DNA from: Epiperipatus broadwayi
Lineage: Eukaryota; Onychophora; Udeonychophora; Euonychophora; Peripatidae
Length of the DNA stretch: 64,000 nucleotides
Assembly: GCA_028023455.1 (NCBI GenBank)
Contig: JAQFVV010012536.1
Coordinates: 1,942,001-2,006,000, forward strand
Direction of reading: 5' to 3'
The notes beneath the pieces were generated by a model. It did no database searches. It had not been told where the DNA came from and saw only the letters and a list, made by a program, of their open reading frames with translations. Below, one piece after another: positions 23,259 to 34,035 of the stretch (the first letter of the stretch is position 1; every line of letters starts with the position of its first letter). The position numbers and the translations under genes are program-made.

Positions 23259-23590
23259 AAAGCACTAAACATCACATGATCACTGTCTCTTATACTAACA
23301 CATAATTGTTATTAAACAAGGCAAAACTCTTCATACAGTAGTGCCACCCTGTGCCAACCAGAGTAATCAATGGATTCCAGAAGGCTTGTGCATAAAATCC
23401 CTAACTAGTGCCTACTCATCCAATATCCCCAGACTACCAAGGCTCCTCACTGATGAAGGCCACAAGCCAGAAACTAGTCTGGGGATATTGGATGAGTAGG
23501 CACTAGATAGGGATTTTATGCACAAGGCTTCTGGCATCCATTGATTACTCTGGTTGGCACAGGGTGGCACTACTGTATGAAGAGTTTTGC
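23259..23590 (+). mobile_element. F1 foldback retrozyme copy c, short form
   Basis: Terminal module plus two inverted arms and the hammerhead only. The target duplication ATTATTCTGTATT is exact, at 23246-23258 and 23591-23603. Inserted in the gypsy RNase H region. The left arm stops at CCCCAGACTA and is joined directly to CCAAGGCTCCTCACTG, so the whole B region is missing. Confidence 0.9.
23444..23485 (+). ncRNA. Type I hammerhead ribozyme of F1-c
   Basis: Stem I TCCTCA pairs with TGGGGA, core CTGATGA is at 23450-23456, stem II GGC pairs with GCC (A-A at the base), then GAA, self-complementary ACTAGT and C17 at 23479. Identical in core to the F1-a ribozyme. Predicted cleavage is after 23479. 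Confidence 0.8.
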
Positions 23591-24105
23591 ATTATTCTGT
23601 ATTCTGATAAATTTGCATATGAGATTATTTCAAGACTATTGCCATAATGGACCAAAAAATTTTCTGATGGCAACATTTTGACTTGTTTGAAGGCTTTCTC
23701 AAACTCCACCTTTCAAATCTTTTTTTTTTTTTCATGCTGAATGTGCTTTTCCCTTTAATGAAACTTCAAAGAAATTTATTAGACTGAGAAATGCTGTAAA
23801 ACGTCTTGATCTTAGAGCACATATCTCAGCTTTGACCTTATCTGAATCAAGTTTTTGGTCATGCCATGAAATTATAACTTCAATTTTTTAGAAACCCAAA
23901 TACATTTATTTACATTCACTCTTGATCTTATTTTCAAATTTTTCACAAACTTATAATAAACTATTTAGAAATATGATTTTTTTTTACAGTACAGGCTTTT
24001 TCATACCTTGACATATATGTAATATATAGGGAGTTTGAACTCTGATTTTCACATGATCCTTGACCATCCATGCTATCTACATGCATGTTGAAAAGATAAA
24101 TAATC

Positions 24106-24149
24106 ACCAATATATGTATTTCATGCTAAACTAGCACTTGTCAGTTGGT
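24106..24149 (-). ncRNA. Hammerhead ribozyme of F2-e, unit 1
   Basis: Stem I ACCAA with TTGGT, stem III ATA with TAT around CA, GAA and A17 intact. Core reads CTGACAA (G8 changed to A), so this copy is probably inactive. Confidence 0.7.
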
Positions 24150-24590
24150 CCAGATTATCATCTCCACACATATATACAATCAAAGCTCAACTTATATTTA
24201 AACAGCCAATCGTCATACTTTAATGGACAGGTTTCAAACCACTCACAATTCTTCAAAACCATCCATTTCATTGAAAATATGATGATGGAATGCTTAAAGC
24301 TCACCTTAGTGCCAACCTTTTCATCCTATTCATGTTGACTACAAGTCACTCTGATCCCTCATATATAGGACATAATCAATTTAAATACATATACAAGAGA
24401 GGGGTAGACCTTAAAGCACTTTATTTTGAAATTTGAATTTTTTTCTACAGTACAGACTTTTTCATACCTGCACTTATATATGTAATATATAGGGGGTTTG
24501 AACTCAGACTTTCACATGACTCTCATCCTTCCATGCTATCTCTTACTCCTGATACACTTGATCACACACATGTTGAAAAGATAAATAATC

Positions 24591-24635
24591 ACCAATATAC
24601 ATATTTCATGCTAAACCAGCACTCATCAGTTGGTC
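24591..24635 (-). ncRNA. Hammerhead ribozyme of F2-e, unit 2 (best F2 copy)
   Basis: Minus strand: stem I ACCAA (24631-24635) with TTGGT (24591-24595); core CTGATGA (24624-24630); stem II GTGCT with AGCAT around GGTTT (terminal G-T wobble); GAA; stem III ATA with TAT around TGG; A17 as cleavage base (AUA site). All core positions match the consensus. Predicted cleavage is just before the TTGGT strand. Confidence 0.85.
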
Positions 24636-25599
24636 CAGATTATCATCACACATATTTACAATTAAAGCTCAGCTTATATTAAGATGGCCAATCTTCATAC
24701 TTTAGCAGACAGGTTTCAAACCACTCCACCCCACAACTCTTCAGCTGCCCATTTCATTGAATATCTGATGATAGAATGCTCAAAGCCCACTTTAGTGCCA
24801 ACCTTCTCATTCTACCCACGTTGACCACAAGTCATTCTGACTCCTCATGTACAGGACATAATCCATTTACATACATATATAAGGGATCAGGGGTCCGAGT
24901 GACTTGTGGTCAACATGGGTAGGTTGAGAAAATAAACTATTTTGTAAATTCTCTTCACAGCTCAAAACAATCAAAATATTATTGAAATATGGAATTGCTC
25001 CTTCAGTCTGCTGAAAGACCAAATGAGCACACTTTTTTGAACTAATTTGTTTAATTCATTCTCCACCTTAGTGAATCGGGCAAGAGGAACCTTCTACAGT
25101 CTACTTATAAATAGGATTGATCCATCATTAAAAACAATCTCTAATGAAATCATAAATGGCATTTGGCTATCTTTGAATAGTTTTGTAAATTTTCAGTTCC
25201 TGCTCAATTGGAATTTTATTAATCACTCAGCTCTTGATCACTAAAGGACCAAATCACTCCCTTCCTATTATAGAGATTATGTTAAACTCTTACCACATAA
25301 ATTTATAGAAATTTTATTCTTCATTTCTATCAGCATTCTTTTGCTCCCTATTATTTTAATTAAATTTTCATGAGCATTATTAACTTTTTGGATTATTTTG
25401 GTCAGAAAAGAGGCTTTATCACAATTAGAAATTGCATTTTCAGGCCATTTATTTAAGTATTGGCACACTGGTACTGCTGTTAATTCCCATCACTGATTGT
25501 TTCTAATATTGATAGGTAATGTTATTACATGCAGGCTTTTGATTTCCATCAATGTAGTCTCTAGAATGGGTTTATTTTTCCCCAGTTGGCTAGTTTGGG

Positions 25600-26510
25600 T
25601 TTATTTTTTCCTAGTTGGTTAGTTTCTCTTTGACATTTTTGTCAGGACCGGTATTGTGCCCTTTCTCATTCAACTTTTGCGGCTCTTTCCTATCCACTTG
25701 CATTTTTTTGGAAAAACTAATCTGATTAACCACAACAACAAAAAAAAACTTTACTAACATTTTCAGTTTCATAACAACAGTTTTATTAATTTCTGAAGCA
25801 TCAAACATCACATGATCATTTTTTAGGCTTACACAATCTGTTTTTCACAGAGACAAACTCTCTACCCATTGATTACTCTGGTTTGCACTGAGTGGCACTA
25901 CTGTATGGAGAGTTTTGCCTCTGTGAATTTCTGAAGCACTTAAACATTTAAGTTTGTGTGCTTGAACTTTGACTAGCTTGTAAGTTAGTACAGTTTCAAT
26001 GGATATTTCATAGGTCATGCTAGTTATAGCTAACAAGTGTTGTCTGAGACAATCATCATCCATTTCTCATAATAACTCTTTTGTTAAGGAATCCAGAAAA
26101 TCAACAGAGTGAGTCTTTGGCTTTCTCTCTTCGGACCTGGTCATATTCCCTATACTTTCCACCTAAAATAGGAGTTAAGTAGCTTCAACTGTAGTGGGTT
26201 GAGGTACAAGAGTTGTCTGAGATAATCATCACCCATTTCTCATAGTATCTTTCTGGTTAAGAACTCCAGAAATTCAACATAGAATCAGCCTTTCACTATC
26301 TCCTTTAGGACCTGGTCATATTCCCTAAGCTTTGCCTTTCAAATTGGCACTAAGTAACTTTCTTCAACTGTTGTGGCTTGATATAATTATTAAGTCTTTC
26401 TTGTACTGCAGAATATGAGAGATTTATAAGGTCTAATTTGCATTATTGTTTGCCAGTGTGATCATCTTCTATCCCACCTGGTTTGTACCATTCATCAAAA
26501 AAAAAGCCTT
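25600..26510 (-). pseudogene. Gypsy gag-like remnant
   Basis: Minus-strand frames give NDDCLRQHLLA..MTYEISIE and VKVQAHKLKCL, similar in layout to the LRDRLVCGI..RLL...LTF..ALE.A part of Ty3/gypsy capsid. A lysine-rich tail follows at 25611-25780. Upstream, a ~172-bp segment is duplicated in tandem (TTGTCTGAGA at 26039 and 26211). F1-d interrupts it at 25801. Family assignment is by order and weak similarity. Confidence 0.45.
25801..25925 (+). mobile_element. F1 foldback retrozyme copy d, short
   Basis: Partial terminal module (AAACATCACATGATC), a trimmed left arm and a right arm ending GAGAGTTTTGCCTCTG. The target duplication AATTTCTGAAGCA is exact, at 25788-25800 and 25926-25938. No hammerhead. 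Confidence 0.85.
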
Positions 26511-26689
26511 ATTCTTTTCTATTAAACTGGCCAATCAGAAGGCTATTAATATCAAATTTGTTCATTGTTACTTGCAGTAAAAACACCCTTACTATTTTTT
26601 GTGTATTTGGTCTTATATGTAATATTCGATTCAGGCTTATGCTGTCACCATCCTAGACCATCTGAATGTGCCAAAAATTCTTTATTGTA

Positions 26690-27240
26690 TGTGTCTACTT
26701 TAGTTAAACTATAGAGTATTAACCCTAACAGCAAATTTTTTCCATAGTATTTATAACATATAAATAACACCGGTAAATAATTTAAGTAATTATTAATTAT
26801 GTATTTAGATATAGCAGATGATATAAATACATCATGTTAATATATTAATATATACAGCTACATTTGCTGTACAAGTGAACTTTAAGGCTTTTTAAAATAA
26901 TAAGAAGAACAATGTGACATTCAAAAGTTCCTATTCATTAGAAATATCTTCTGTTGAGTCATATTGTTCATTAGATCATCGAAAGCCTGCAATGGCATAT
27001 TAAAACAATCTTTTTCATTTTCCTACACATTGTTTCCTTAATCAAGCTATCATGATTTCAGTAATAACTTATTAATTTCTTAATTTGGTTGTGAAATTAC
27101 TAGTTTTTCTGTTTAATTAAACTATTTTAATAATCCTTTTTTTTTTGCTATAGATTAAAATCCAAAATATTTTTTAATCCTTTTTGATTTCAGAGTTTAA
27201 TTATATACGGCTTTCTAGAAATAATTTATTTTACAATTTA
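26690..27240. repeat. ~600-bp repeat Y, copy 2
   Basis: Diverged copy of 17398-18005 in the same orientation. Here it is followed, not preceded, by the LINE-B remnant. Confidence 0.6.
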
Positions 27241-27319
27241 GAATTGTTCTATATAAATATGTCACACACTATATATATAATTATATACTTTACAAGTCAA
27301 CATAAATTTCAACACCTTG

Positions 27320-27600
27320 TAAAATGAAATTCTCTCCAAGGTTAATATAGTTTCTTTGATTTATAGATTTTCTTTCCATATAACTCCAGAAAATTTCTTT
27401 ATTTTATTCATCTATTTCACATGTCATCAAGAGAAATTTTACAATTTGTACGGATTTAGTTTAAAATTTCAATTTATCATAACTTTTATGGTTATTTTTA
27501 TCCTTTTAATTTTTTCAATCATATCAGTAATACCTGCTTGTTCTGTTACTGGCATGTTACACTTTTGACCCCTTCTTGCATTTTTCGTTATTCTTCTTAA
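27320..27600 (-). pseudogene. LINE-B C-terminal remnant
   Basis: Interrupted minus-strand frame: EQAGITDMIEKIKRIKI, then HVK.MNKIKKFSGVIWK and a diverged end, in the order of LINE-B. Similar to 17050-17400. Confidence 0.65.
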
Positions 27601-27659
27601 TCTCAACGTGCATGTCGTCATACTTCACAGTGTGGTCTCAAACTCTCTATTATTTTTCT

Positions 27660-28395
27660 ATTTAATTCCAATATGTATGCATACACATATACGTGAACAC
27701 TAACATTTTTGATGTTTCAGAAAAGTTCTTTAATATAAATATACTAGGTTGATTATGTTGTAAGCTTAATCTCATTTTATTTATTAACGTAAATTTCCGC
27801 AAAGTTTTTTTAAAAATCCTTATAAACTAATTGGTTTTGTGAGTCTTTTCAGACAGTTTTTTTTTTTGAACATCCGTTTATATTCTTTAAAAGAATATAT
27901 TGATTAAATAATTTTGACACTTGTAAGTAGAGTATGGATTCATATTACTTTTTTTTATAACTCGATATAACTTTTTTATAAAACTTCAACAGCTAATAGT
28001 GTTATTTTAGATGACCAACAATAGTTAAACACTTTACTCATGTAGATGTAGTGAAGTTGGTTTTGTATTTCCTGACTTTTCTGCGATGTTTTCTTAACTG
28101 TTAGTGAAGTTTCAGATGTGAAAGGTTTTTCACTTTAATTGGATGTTATTCAGTGTTTGTTTGAAGTAAGGTCAGAGAACTGTGTATTTTGAAAAATAAT
28201 TTTATATACATGGAATGTAATTCAATATTTTGTATTTTACTGCTATAGACTAAATATTGTTGGTTAGTATTTTTCAAGTATATTATTTGAGTTGCTTGTA
28301 TATATAGTGATATAAATAAATGTGTGTGTACATTTATTATATATACATTTGTGTGACTGTGGGCTAGAATGCGGATTTGTGTTTCCAAAAAATTT
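27660..28395. other. AT-rich DNA, nothing recognised
   Basis: No gene or known repeat family. Short chance frames only. Confidence 0.4.
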
Positions 28396-28399
28396 CCTG

Positions 28400-28504
28400 T
28401 TGGTGGTCGAGAGGTCAGCGAAGTCTGCTCTACAAGCAGTTGTCCCGGGTTAGCGGGTTTGCTTCCCGGCTGGTGCTATGACACATGAGAGAAACAAAAA
28501 AAAA
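28400..28504 (+). mobile_element. tRNA-derived SINE (class II head)
   Basis: GGTCGAGAGGTCAGCG A-box region, CTACAAGCAG, B-box-like GGGTTTGCTTCCCGG, GGTGCTATGACACATGAG and an A-rich tail. Same family as 1772-1876. Confidence 0.85.
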
Positions 28505-28530
28505 TGAATATTAATTAAGCATTTGGGAAA

Positions 28531-28583
28531 TACAGAGGCAAAACTCTCCATACAGTAATGGTAATCATGTGATGTTTAATCAT
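28531..28583 (+). mobile_element. F1 remnant copy e (~50 bp)
   Basis: AGAGGCAAAACTCTCC..ACAGTA joined to AATCATGTGATGTTTA: both F1 ends with everything between deleted. Flanks CATTTGGGAAA and CATTTAGAAAA may be an eroded duplication. Confidence 0.65.
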
Positions 28584-28648
28584 TTAGAAAACACTTTTTT
28601 TTTTATTAGCATAGCTAGAAATTGCTTTCCAGTTAATTATTGCAATAG

Positions 28649-28754
28649 TTTTTTTTTTTTTCATGTGTCATAGCATCAGCCGGGAAGTGAAGCTGCTAAC
28701 CCAGGACAACTGCTTGTAAGGCAGCTGTGCTGACCACTCGACCACCAATGCTTG
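28649..28754 (-). mobile_element. tRNA-derived SINE (class II head)
   Basis: T run 28649-28661 is the complement of the A tail. Minus-strand blocks: CATTGGTGGTCGAGTGGTCAG, CTTACAAGCAGTTG, and ATGCTATGACACATGA at the 3' end. Same family as 28400-28504, opposite orientation, 150 bp away. Confidence 0.85.
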
Positions 28755-28817
28755 ACTATTTAATTATTTTACATCAATACTATGCAACATATGCACGTGC
28801 TTGTACATATGTAAATA

Positions 28818-29041
28818 TCAAACCACTAAACATCACATGATTACCATCCCTTATGCTAGCACATAACCTTATTAAATAGGCAAAACTCTCCATACAATAG
28901 TGCCACCCTGTGCCAACCAGAGTAATCAATGGATACCAGAAGACACCTAGGTGGGGATTTTAGGCACAAGCCTTCTGGCATTTATTGATTACTCTGGTTG
29001 TCATAGGGTGGCACTACTGTATGGAGAGTTTTGCCTGTTTA
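28818..29041 (+). mobile_element. F1 foldback retrozyme copy f, short form
   Basis: Terminal module, arm, short centre without hammerhead, inverted arm ending TTTTGCCTGTTTA. The target duplication ATATGTAAATA is exact, at 28807-28817 and 29042-29052. Confidence 0.9.
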
Positions 29042-29244
29042 ATATGTAAATACTGTTTGTCATTGTCATGAATACAAAAATTTTTGGATAGAGAAGAAAA
29101 TTTAAAGAAGCTGCTCATATGACAATGGCAAACAATCCCATAAGTGTGACTATACATAATGTATGGACACCACTAATCAACTTTGCTTTTAGGAAAAAGT
29201 GGAGAAAGATAATATATGAAACTTTTATTGACTGTTGCCTTTGT

Positions 29245-29400
29245 CAGGTGGCTCAGTTGGTTAGAGCATTGTTTTAAATTTCAATACTCAAGAATCTAAG
29301 AGTCAAGGTTTGATTTCCCATGCTAGTACTGTCAACGGTCAGACCAGCAATATCTGAAGAAGAGGCGAGAATACCTCTTGAAACGTTGTGCATATACTAA
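29245..29400 (+). mobile_element. Second tRNA-derived SINE family
   Basis: GTGGCTCAGTTGGTTAGAGC is a textbook A-box region and AAGGTTTGATTTCCC a B-box relative, at ordinary class I tRNA spacing. The body follows with CTGAAGAAGAGG..CCTCTTGAAACG, a stem motif common in animal SINEs. A block starting GCTATT..ACTAACAGTTG near 29410 is repeated at about 29569, with matching sequence downstream. Confidence 0.7.
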
Positions 29401-29889
29401 CCTGTGTGCTATTTACTAACAGTTGGATGTATTTGGATTATTTAAATAGTTGAATTTTTTTAAAGACATTCAATACTCATATTAGATGATGGAAATAGTC
29501 CAATATATAAATACAATTAAAACACCATCATCACAAACCTTCAGGAAAACATTATAGTCTTATACTCCTTTGCTATTACTAACAGTTGAATATATTTGAA
29601 AATTTTAAATAAAGTTTGAATTTTTCTTATTGAAATATTGGAAATAGTCTAACAAATAATTACACATATATATTAATTGACAGTATCATATTTTTTAAAC
29701 CATAGTTTAAGTTTCTAAGAGTTACATTATTATTATGAAAGCTGGTGATAATTTCCAAGTCTATGATTTCTTAAAAAAATATTACCTGGTAACATAAGAA
29801 GTGAATGTAAAATTTGTCATGTTATACACACTTTTTTGTTCATTTAATATTTTTATTGTTTTCTTTCCTACTATAATAAAACTTCTACA

Positions 29890-30330
29890 ATTAGTCTAAT
29901 AATAGTAAAAGTGACCATGGGTTCAGCACCCATAGACATATGACACACCCCCCTCCAATAAACCAGAAAGGTCACATCATATTGCAATCACATTTTATAT
30001 TTTTACTATTAGTTCACCCACCTCTTCTGACCAGATTACGGTTTAAAAAAAGGACCCTTCCAAATCCCCCCCCCCAAAAAAAAAAAAAAAACATTTTAAA
30101 TTTTTTTTTTTTTTTTTCCCCTTCTGACCAAATTTGTCCAGGACTAAATAGGTAGATATCCATTTACCAGCCAATATTACCCCCTTCCCCAATACAACAG
30201 TAAATATCACATCATATTGAAGTCACGTTTTATATTTTTACTGCAAGTTCACCCATCTTGTCTGACTATATTTAGCCAAGACTAGAAGTAGCCTTAGCTA
30301 AAAATATGTAGTTACCCATTAACCAACCAA
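29890..30330 (+). repeat. Diverged tandem duplication with poly-C/poly-A
   Basis: TCACATCATATTG, TCACxTTTTATATTTTTACT, GTTCACCCA and TTACC..CCAATATTA blocks occur twice, about 226 bp apart. The first copy contains a C run (about 30066-30075), A run (30076-30091) and T run (about 30102-30117), which is an assembly-risk site. Confidence 0.65.
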
Positions 30331-30334
30331 TATT

Positions 30335-31060
30335 AGATTTCCTATGATTTTCAGAAAATTTCTGCTTGATAATAATTTTTCTTACTCTTTTTTTATTATC
30401 TACTGCTTCTTTATTGGGCAAGATCAATTATCAAAATATTCCATTTTTCGTAATACATGGTTGCTAAGTCTTCTGATGAAGAGAAGATACAGTAACTAGG
30501 CAACAAAATATTACCACTAATAAATAATACTTTTTATAATTTGGCATGCCATTTTTAGAACTACAATATAAGCTTTAAAGACGTTGTAATAATATTAGAT
30601 TTACGAAAGTCTTAATTTTTTTAAAAAAAAAAAAAAAACATTTTTAAATGCGTGCAACATGTTTTTTTAATAAGAATTTATTTTCGAAAACATTATGCAT
30701 CGGCCAAAATTATACAATATTTTCTAATACTCGATAAATGTTACAAATGCAATGTTTAGATTATTCCTCCCCACTAGTGCTGTTATACAGTGGTGTTAAA
30801 ATTGCAAGTTTACACTTATTTTCTTAGATCTCTATCTTGTGGCTGAAGTGAGAATATCCTTGTAGTTTTAATATTGGTCAGAAGGCATAATTACCTTGTC
30901 CAAAGAATTCCAATATTTTCTGCTAAATTATCATACTAAACATCTTTTTTAATGTCCTGAATAGAAAACTTCACGTGTCAATTTTTAAATAGAATCTAGA
31001 CAATCTTTCATTAAATACTCTTCATGTTGTAGATTTTGTTTGTATAATTAAACCATTTTT
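30335..31060. other. AT-rich DNA, nothing recognised
   Basis: No gene or family repeat. A-run at about 30620-30638. Confidence 0.4.
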
Positions 31061-31061
31061 C

Positions 31062-31916
31062 ACAGAAGCAAAACTCTCCATACAGTAGCACCACTCAGTG
31101 CAATCTGGAGTAATCAATGGATGCAGGAATTCCTAACCAGTGCCTGCACATTCAATATTCCCAAACTAGCTTCTAGTTTGTGGATTTAATCAGTGAGGAG
31201 CCTTGGATCTGAGAGCACTGCACCTAGATGTTAGGACTAATGCAACCCACCAGAAGCCACCTTTTACTTTATTAACTAACTATAAAGCTTTGAGTCCAAA
31301 ATGAAAACACAATAATGTTTTCTATTCAAGATCATTAGCTTTTATAGACATATAAATCTGAACTCAGTTCAGCATTCATGTTTTTTAGTGTTTTTGGTTC
31401 TTTAATAACCATAGTCACCATAATCTTATTGGGCAGGATTGGTATTAAACCACTAAACATCACATGGTCATTACTCTTTATGCCCAATAAGATTATGGTA
31501 ACTATGGTTATTAAAGAACCAAAGACACCAAAATGTACGAATGCTGAACTGAGTTCAGATCTATAAACTAGACAAGCTAATGAGCTTGAATTGAAAACAT
31601 GATTGTGTTTTCATTTTGGACTCAAAGTTTTATAGTTAGCTAATAAGATAAAAGGTGGCTGCTGGAGGGTTGCATTAGATTCTAAGATCTAGGTGCAGTG
31701 ATCCAAGGCCCCTCACTGATGAAAACCACAAGCTAGAAACTAATCTGGGGATATTGGATGACTAGGGATTAGATAGGAATTTTATAGACAAACTTTCCTG
31801 CATCCATTGATTACTGTGGCTTGCACTGAGTGGCACTACTGTATGAAGAGTTTTGCCTCTGTGTAAACCAACTTGTGTGTGCATAAAAATAGTGATCATG
31901 TGATATTTAGTGGTTT
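31062..31916 (-). mobile_element. F1 foldback retrozyme copy g, full form
   Basis: Arm A, antisense hammerhead remnant (31161-31202), B region, centre with a terminal-module copy (31442-31480), inverted B, sense hammerhead remnant (31710-31751), inverted A, terminal module ending AGTGGTTT. Ends suggest minus orientation. Flanks AAACCATTTTTC and AAACCTTTTCCC are an eroded duplication. Both ribozymes carry core changes (CTGATTA; weak stem II). Confidence 0.85.
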
Positions 31917-31929
31917 AAACCTTTTCCCC

Positions 31930-32750
31930 CATATATTATGTATCTAATTTTTCTTAATAATTTATAAGTGTAAGCTTTCAAGTGATGCCAATTTTAAACA
32001 TTTATTTTTTTTAAAAAAATATGAAAATAAATATCTGAACAAAGTTCTTCCCTATAAAAATGGAGCATGGCACCATTGGATGTAATTTTCCTACTAAGAA
32101 CAAAATATGGGATATTTGAATTTTATTTTAATAAAAAAAGATATATTTAGGATTATAATTATCATCAAAGAAAGAGAACATTTTTTAAAAGTTAAATTAT
32201 TTATTGTTAAAATTTTAAAGAATATTTTATTTACCATTCTGAGAAAAGTTATTCTTTTTATCCAGTAGAAACTGCTTTCAATTGCCATAACAAACTTTCT
32301 CAGAGTTGACTTTTTAACAACGAAATGTTTTCAAAGACAACCTTCTATTAGTGACATGGTTTTTGGTTTTAAAATGTCTTTTATAAAAAAATTGCATCGT
32401 AATCATTATTTTGGAAACAAATTGCATTTTTTTCTCTTACAAATGCAAGATAATTAGTAAATAATGATAATGAATAATTAGCCACATTCTTCATAACATT
32501 ATCATAACAGTAAGGTATTATCAGTCACTCAAAAATGTTCATATAATGCTGACATCTTCAGACTTTTTTTAAAAAAATGTTAAATTGTAGCAGTGATGAA
32601 AAAAGGAACTACAACCATTGCAAATCATAACATAAAGTTACACATAGCTTTAAAACAATGTAGAAAAGATAGTGATTACAGTATCATCATAATGCCTAAA
32701 ATGTCAAAACTCTTAGCAATGTCACTGCTAAGTGTATGAAATGAGCTAAC
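31930..32750. other. AT-rich DNA, nothing recognised
   Basis: No gene or family repeat. A 64-codon Ile/Phe-rich minus frame at 32094-32288 is chance composition. Confidence 0.4.
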
Positions 32751-32768
32751 AGTAAAAGTTTGTAACCT

Positions 32769-33123
32769 AAACAGGCAAAAACTAATGAGCTATTGAGCTT
32801 AGGTTGAAAATATGATTGTGTTTTCAATTTCATTCTCATAGTTTTGTAGGGAAGTAGAGATAAAAGGTGGCTGCTGGAAGGTTGCATTAGATCCTAAGAT
32901 CTAGGTGCAGTGCTCTCAGATCCAAGGCTCCTCACTGATGAAGGCCACAAGCCAGAAACTAGTCTGGGGATATTGAATGAGTAGGCATTAGATAGGGATT
33001 TTATGCACAAGCCTTCTGGCATCCATTGATTACTCTGGTTAGCACAAGGTGGCACTCCTATATGGAGAGTTTTTGCCTGTTTACTAACAGTTATGTGCTA
33101 GCATGAGATGGTGATCATGTGAT
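32769..33123 (-). mobile_element. F1 copy h, one-armed
   Basis: Starts AAACAGGCAAAAACT joined to the B region, then hammerhead, arm, and terminal module ending GATCATGTGA. The target duplication TTTGTAACCT is exact, at 32759-32768 and 33124-33133. Only one arm is present, so this copy is not a hairpin. Read on the minus strand it runs from terminal module to arm end like the others. Confidence 0.9.
32929..32970 (+). ncRNA. Type I hammerhead ribozyme of F1-h
   Basis: Same core as F1-a and F1-c: TCCTCA with TGGGGA, CTGATGA at 32935-32941, GGC with GCC, GAA, ACTAGT, C17 at 32964. Predicted cleavage is after 32964. Confidence 0.8.
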
Positions 33124-33133
33124 TTTGTAACCT

Positions 33134-34030
33134 GTCATTAACCCTTAAACTTCTTGTACACAATAATTTATTATTGTTACTAGTGAAACCTCTTGTAAGT
33201 TTTCAACTTTTTATTTTAATATTAAACCAGTATTCTATATTAAAATTCAATTAATTGGACTTCATTTGGTAAATATACATTTACAAATGAAAAACAATCA
33301 TAGTTGAATATTCAAATATTGTAAAAAATGAGTTCATAATGAGAACAAAAGATGTTTTCATCATTGATCATTTGACAGAACAGAGTAACTTCAGAAAATG
33401 AACTAAATCTTTTTTAATTGAAATTTGTTTTTAAAGTACAAATGTCTAAATGTTAATATCTGGTAAATATATCAAATTCTGCTTTAAAATAGCAAAATTG
33501 CTTTATAAGTTTTAGGATATCTCAGTAGATTCTAGCACAATATCGGTAATGACATAACAAACTTTAAATAATCAGATTTATAAGTAGATTAATGAGGACA
33601 CCTTTGTTTTGTTTGTTTTTTTGGTTTTTTATTAACGTTATTCTAAAAATTATTTTCTATTTTTAAAAATAAAACATATATGTATAAAATCAAAATGTAA
33701 TCATATATATGTTTGATTTTTAATAATTATTCCACAATTATCATGTAAAAATAATCATGAATCATAATAAACTTTTAAAAAAATAAACTTTTTAGCTATT
33801 CCAAAAGTTTTTCCAAAATAATCACAAGGATGATCTTGAAACATATTACAAATAACTACATCTATCAAAGACATGGAGGCAGGACTAAAATACTTTAAAT
33901 TTACTACTATTCGGTTATAGTAATGTCTTTAGATTTTTTTAATTAAAAAAAAGCAATATTAGAAAGTACACTAGTTTTCTATTTTAAAAAAATTAGCAAA
34001 ATATCTCACTAGGTGGCTGCACAAATACAA
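33134..34030. other. AT-rich DNA, nothing recognised
   Basis: No gene or family repeat recognised. Confidence 0.4.
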
Positions 34031-34035
34031 TTTAA

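Larger units (their letters stand above)
23967..24930 (-). mobile_element. F2 retrozyme-like tandem dimer, copy e
   Basis: Two head-to-tail units in minus orientation (CACCAATATA at 24105 and at 24590, period 485 bp) and a short inverted tail (about 24895-24928). An exact 12-bp target duplication AATAAACTATTT lies at 23955-23966 and 24931-24942. Each unit has one hammerhead. Inserted in the gypsy RT just after its YxDD remnant; gypsy coding resumes on the other side. A clean example of the F2 structure: HHR to HHR gives a 485-nt unit. Confidence 0.9.
22950..25250 (-). pseudogene. Gypsy reverse transcriptase and RNase H remnant
   Basis: From 25250 down: VPLARFTKVENELNKLVQK (start of the RT fingers); then a deletion; then a YxDD-box remnant NNILIV..EENLQN near 24945-25000; F2-e insertion; YLGF and LRS.RFTAFLSLINFF (thumb/connection) at about 23750-23900; FEKAFKQVKMLPSEN and VHYGNSLEI at about 23600-23700; F1-c insertion; then ALATVF..KFHQYLYD, TDSKPLLGK and a YDFELEYHN block at about 22970-23180 (RNase H end). 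Much of the RT palm is missing and the box reads NN instead of DD. Inactive. Confidence 0.8.
19900..26560 (-). mobile_element. Decayed Ty3/gypsy LTR retrotransposon, minus strand
   Basis: Remnants appear in gypsy order from high to low coordinates: gag-like, reverse transcriptase, RNase H, integrase zinc and core region, integrase C-terminal part. All frames are broken by stops and frameshifts. No LTRs could be delimited. It is the oldest layer here: LINE-A plus F1-b (20703-22430), F1-c (23259-23590), F2-e (23967-24930) and F1-d (25801-25925) are all inserted into it. F1-c, F2-e and F1-d have exact 12-13 bp duplications and the gypsy reading continues on both sides. Confidence 0.75.

Noticed and set aside
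29345-29385. CTGAAGAAGAGG..CCTCTTGAAACG in the second SINE as a hammerhead
   Set aside because: Stem I and the cleavage site are absent; it is a known style of SINE body hairpin.
31378-31566. 62-codon frame and similar frames at 45133-45381 and 45709-45951
   Set aside because: All lie inside F1 foldback copies and arise from repeat sequence.
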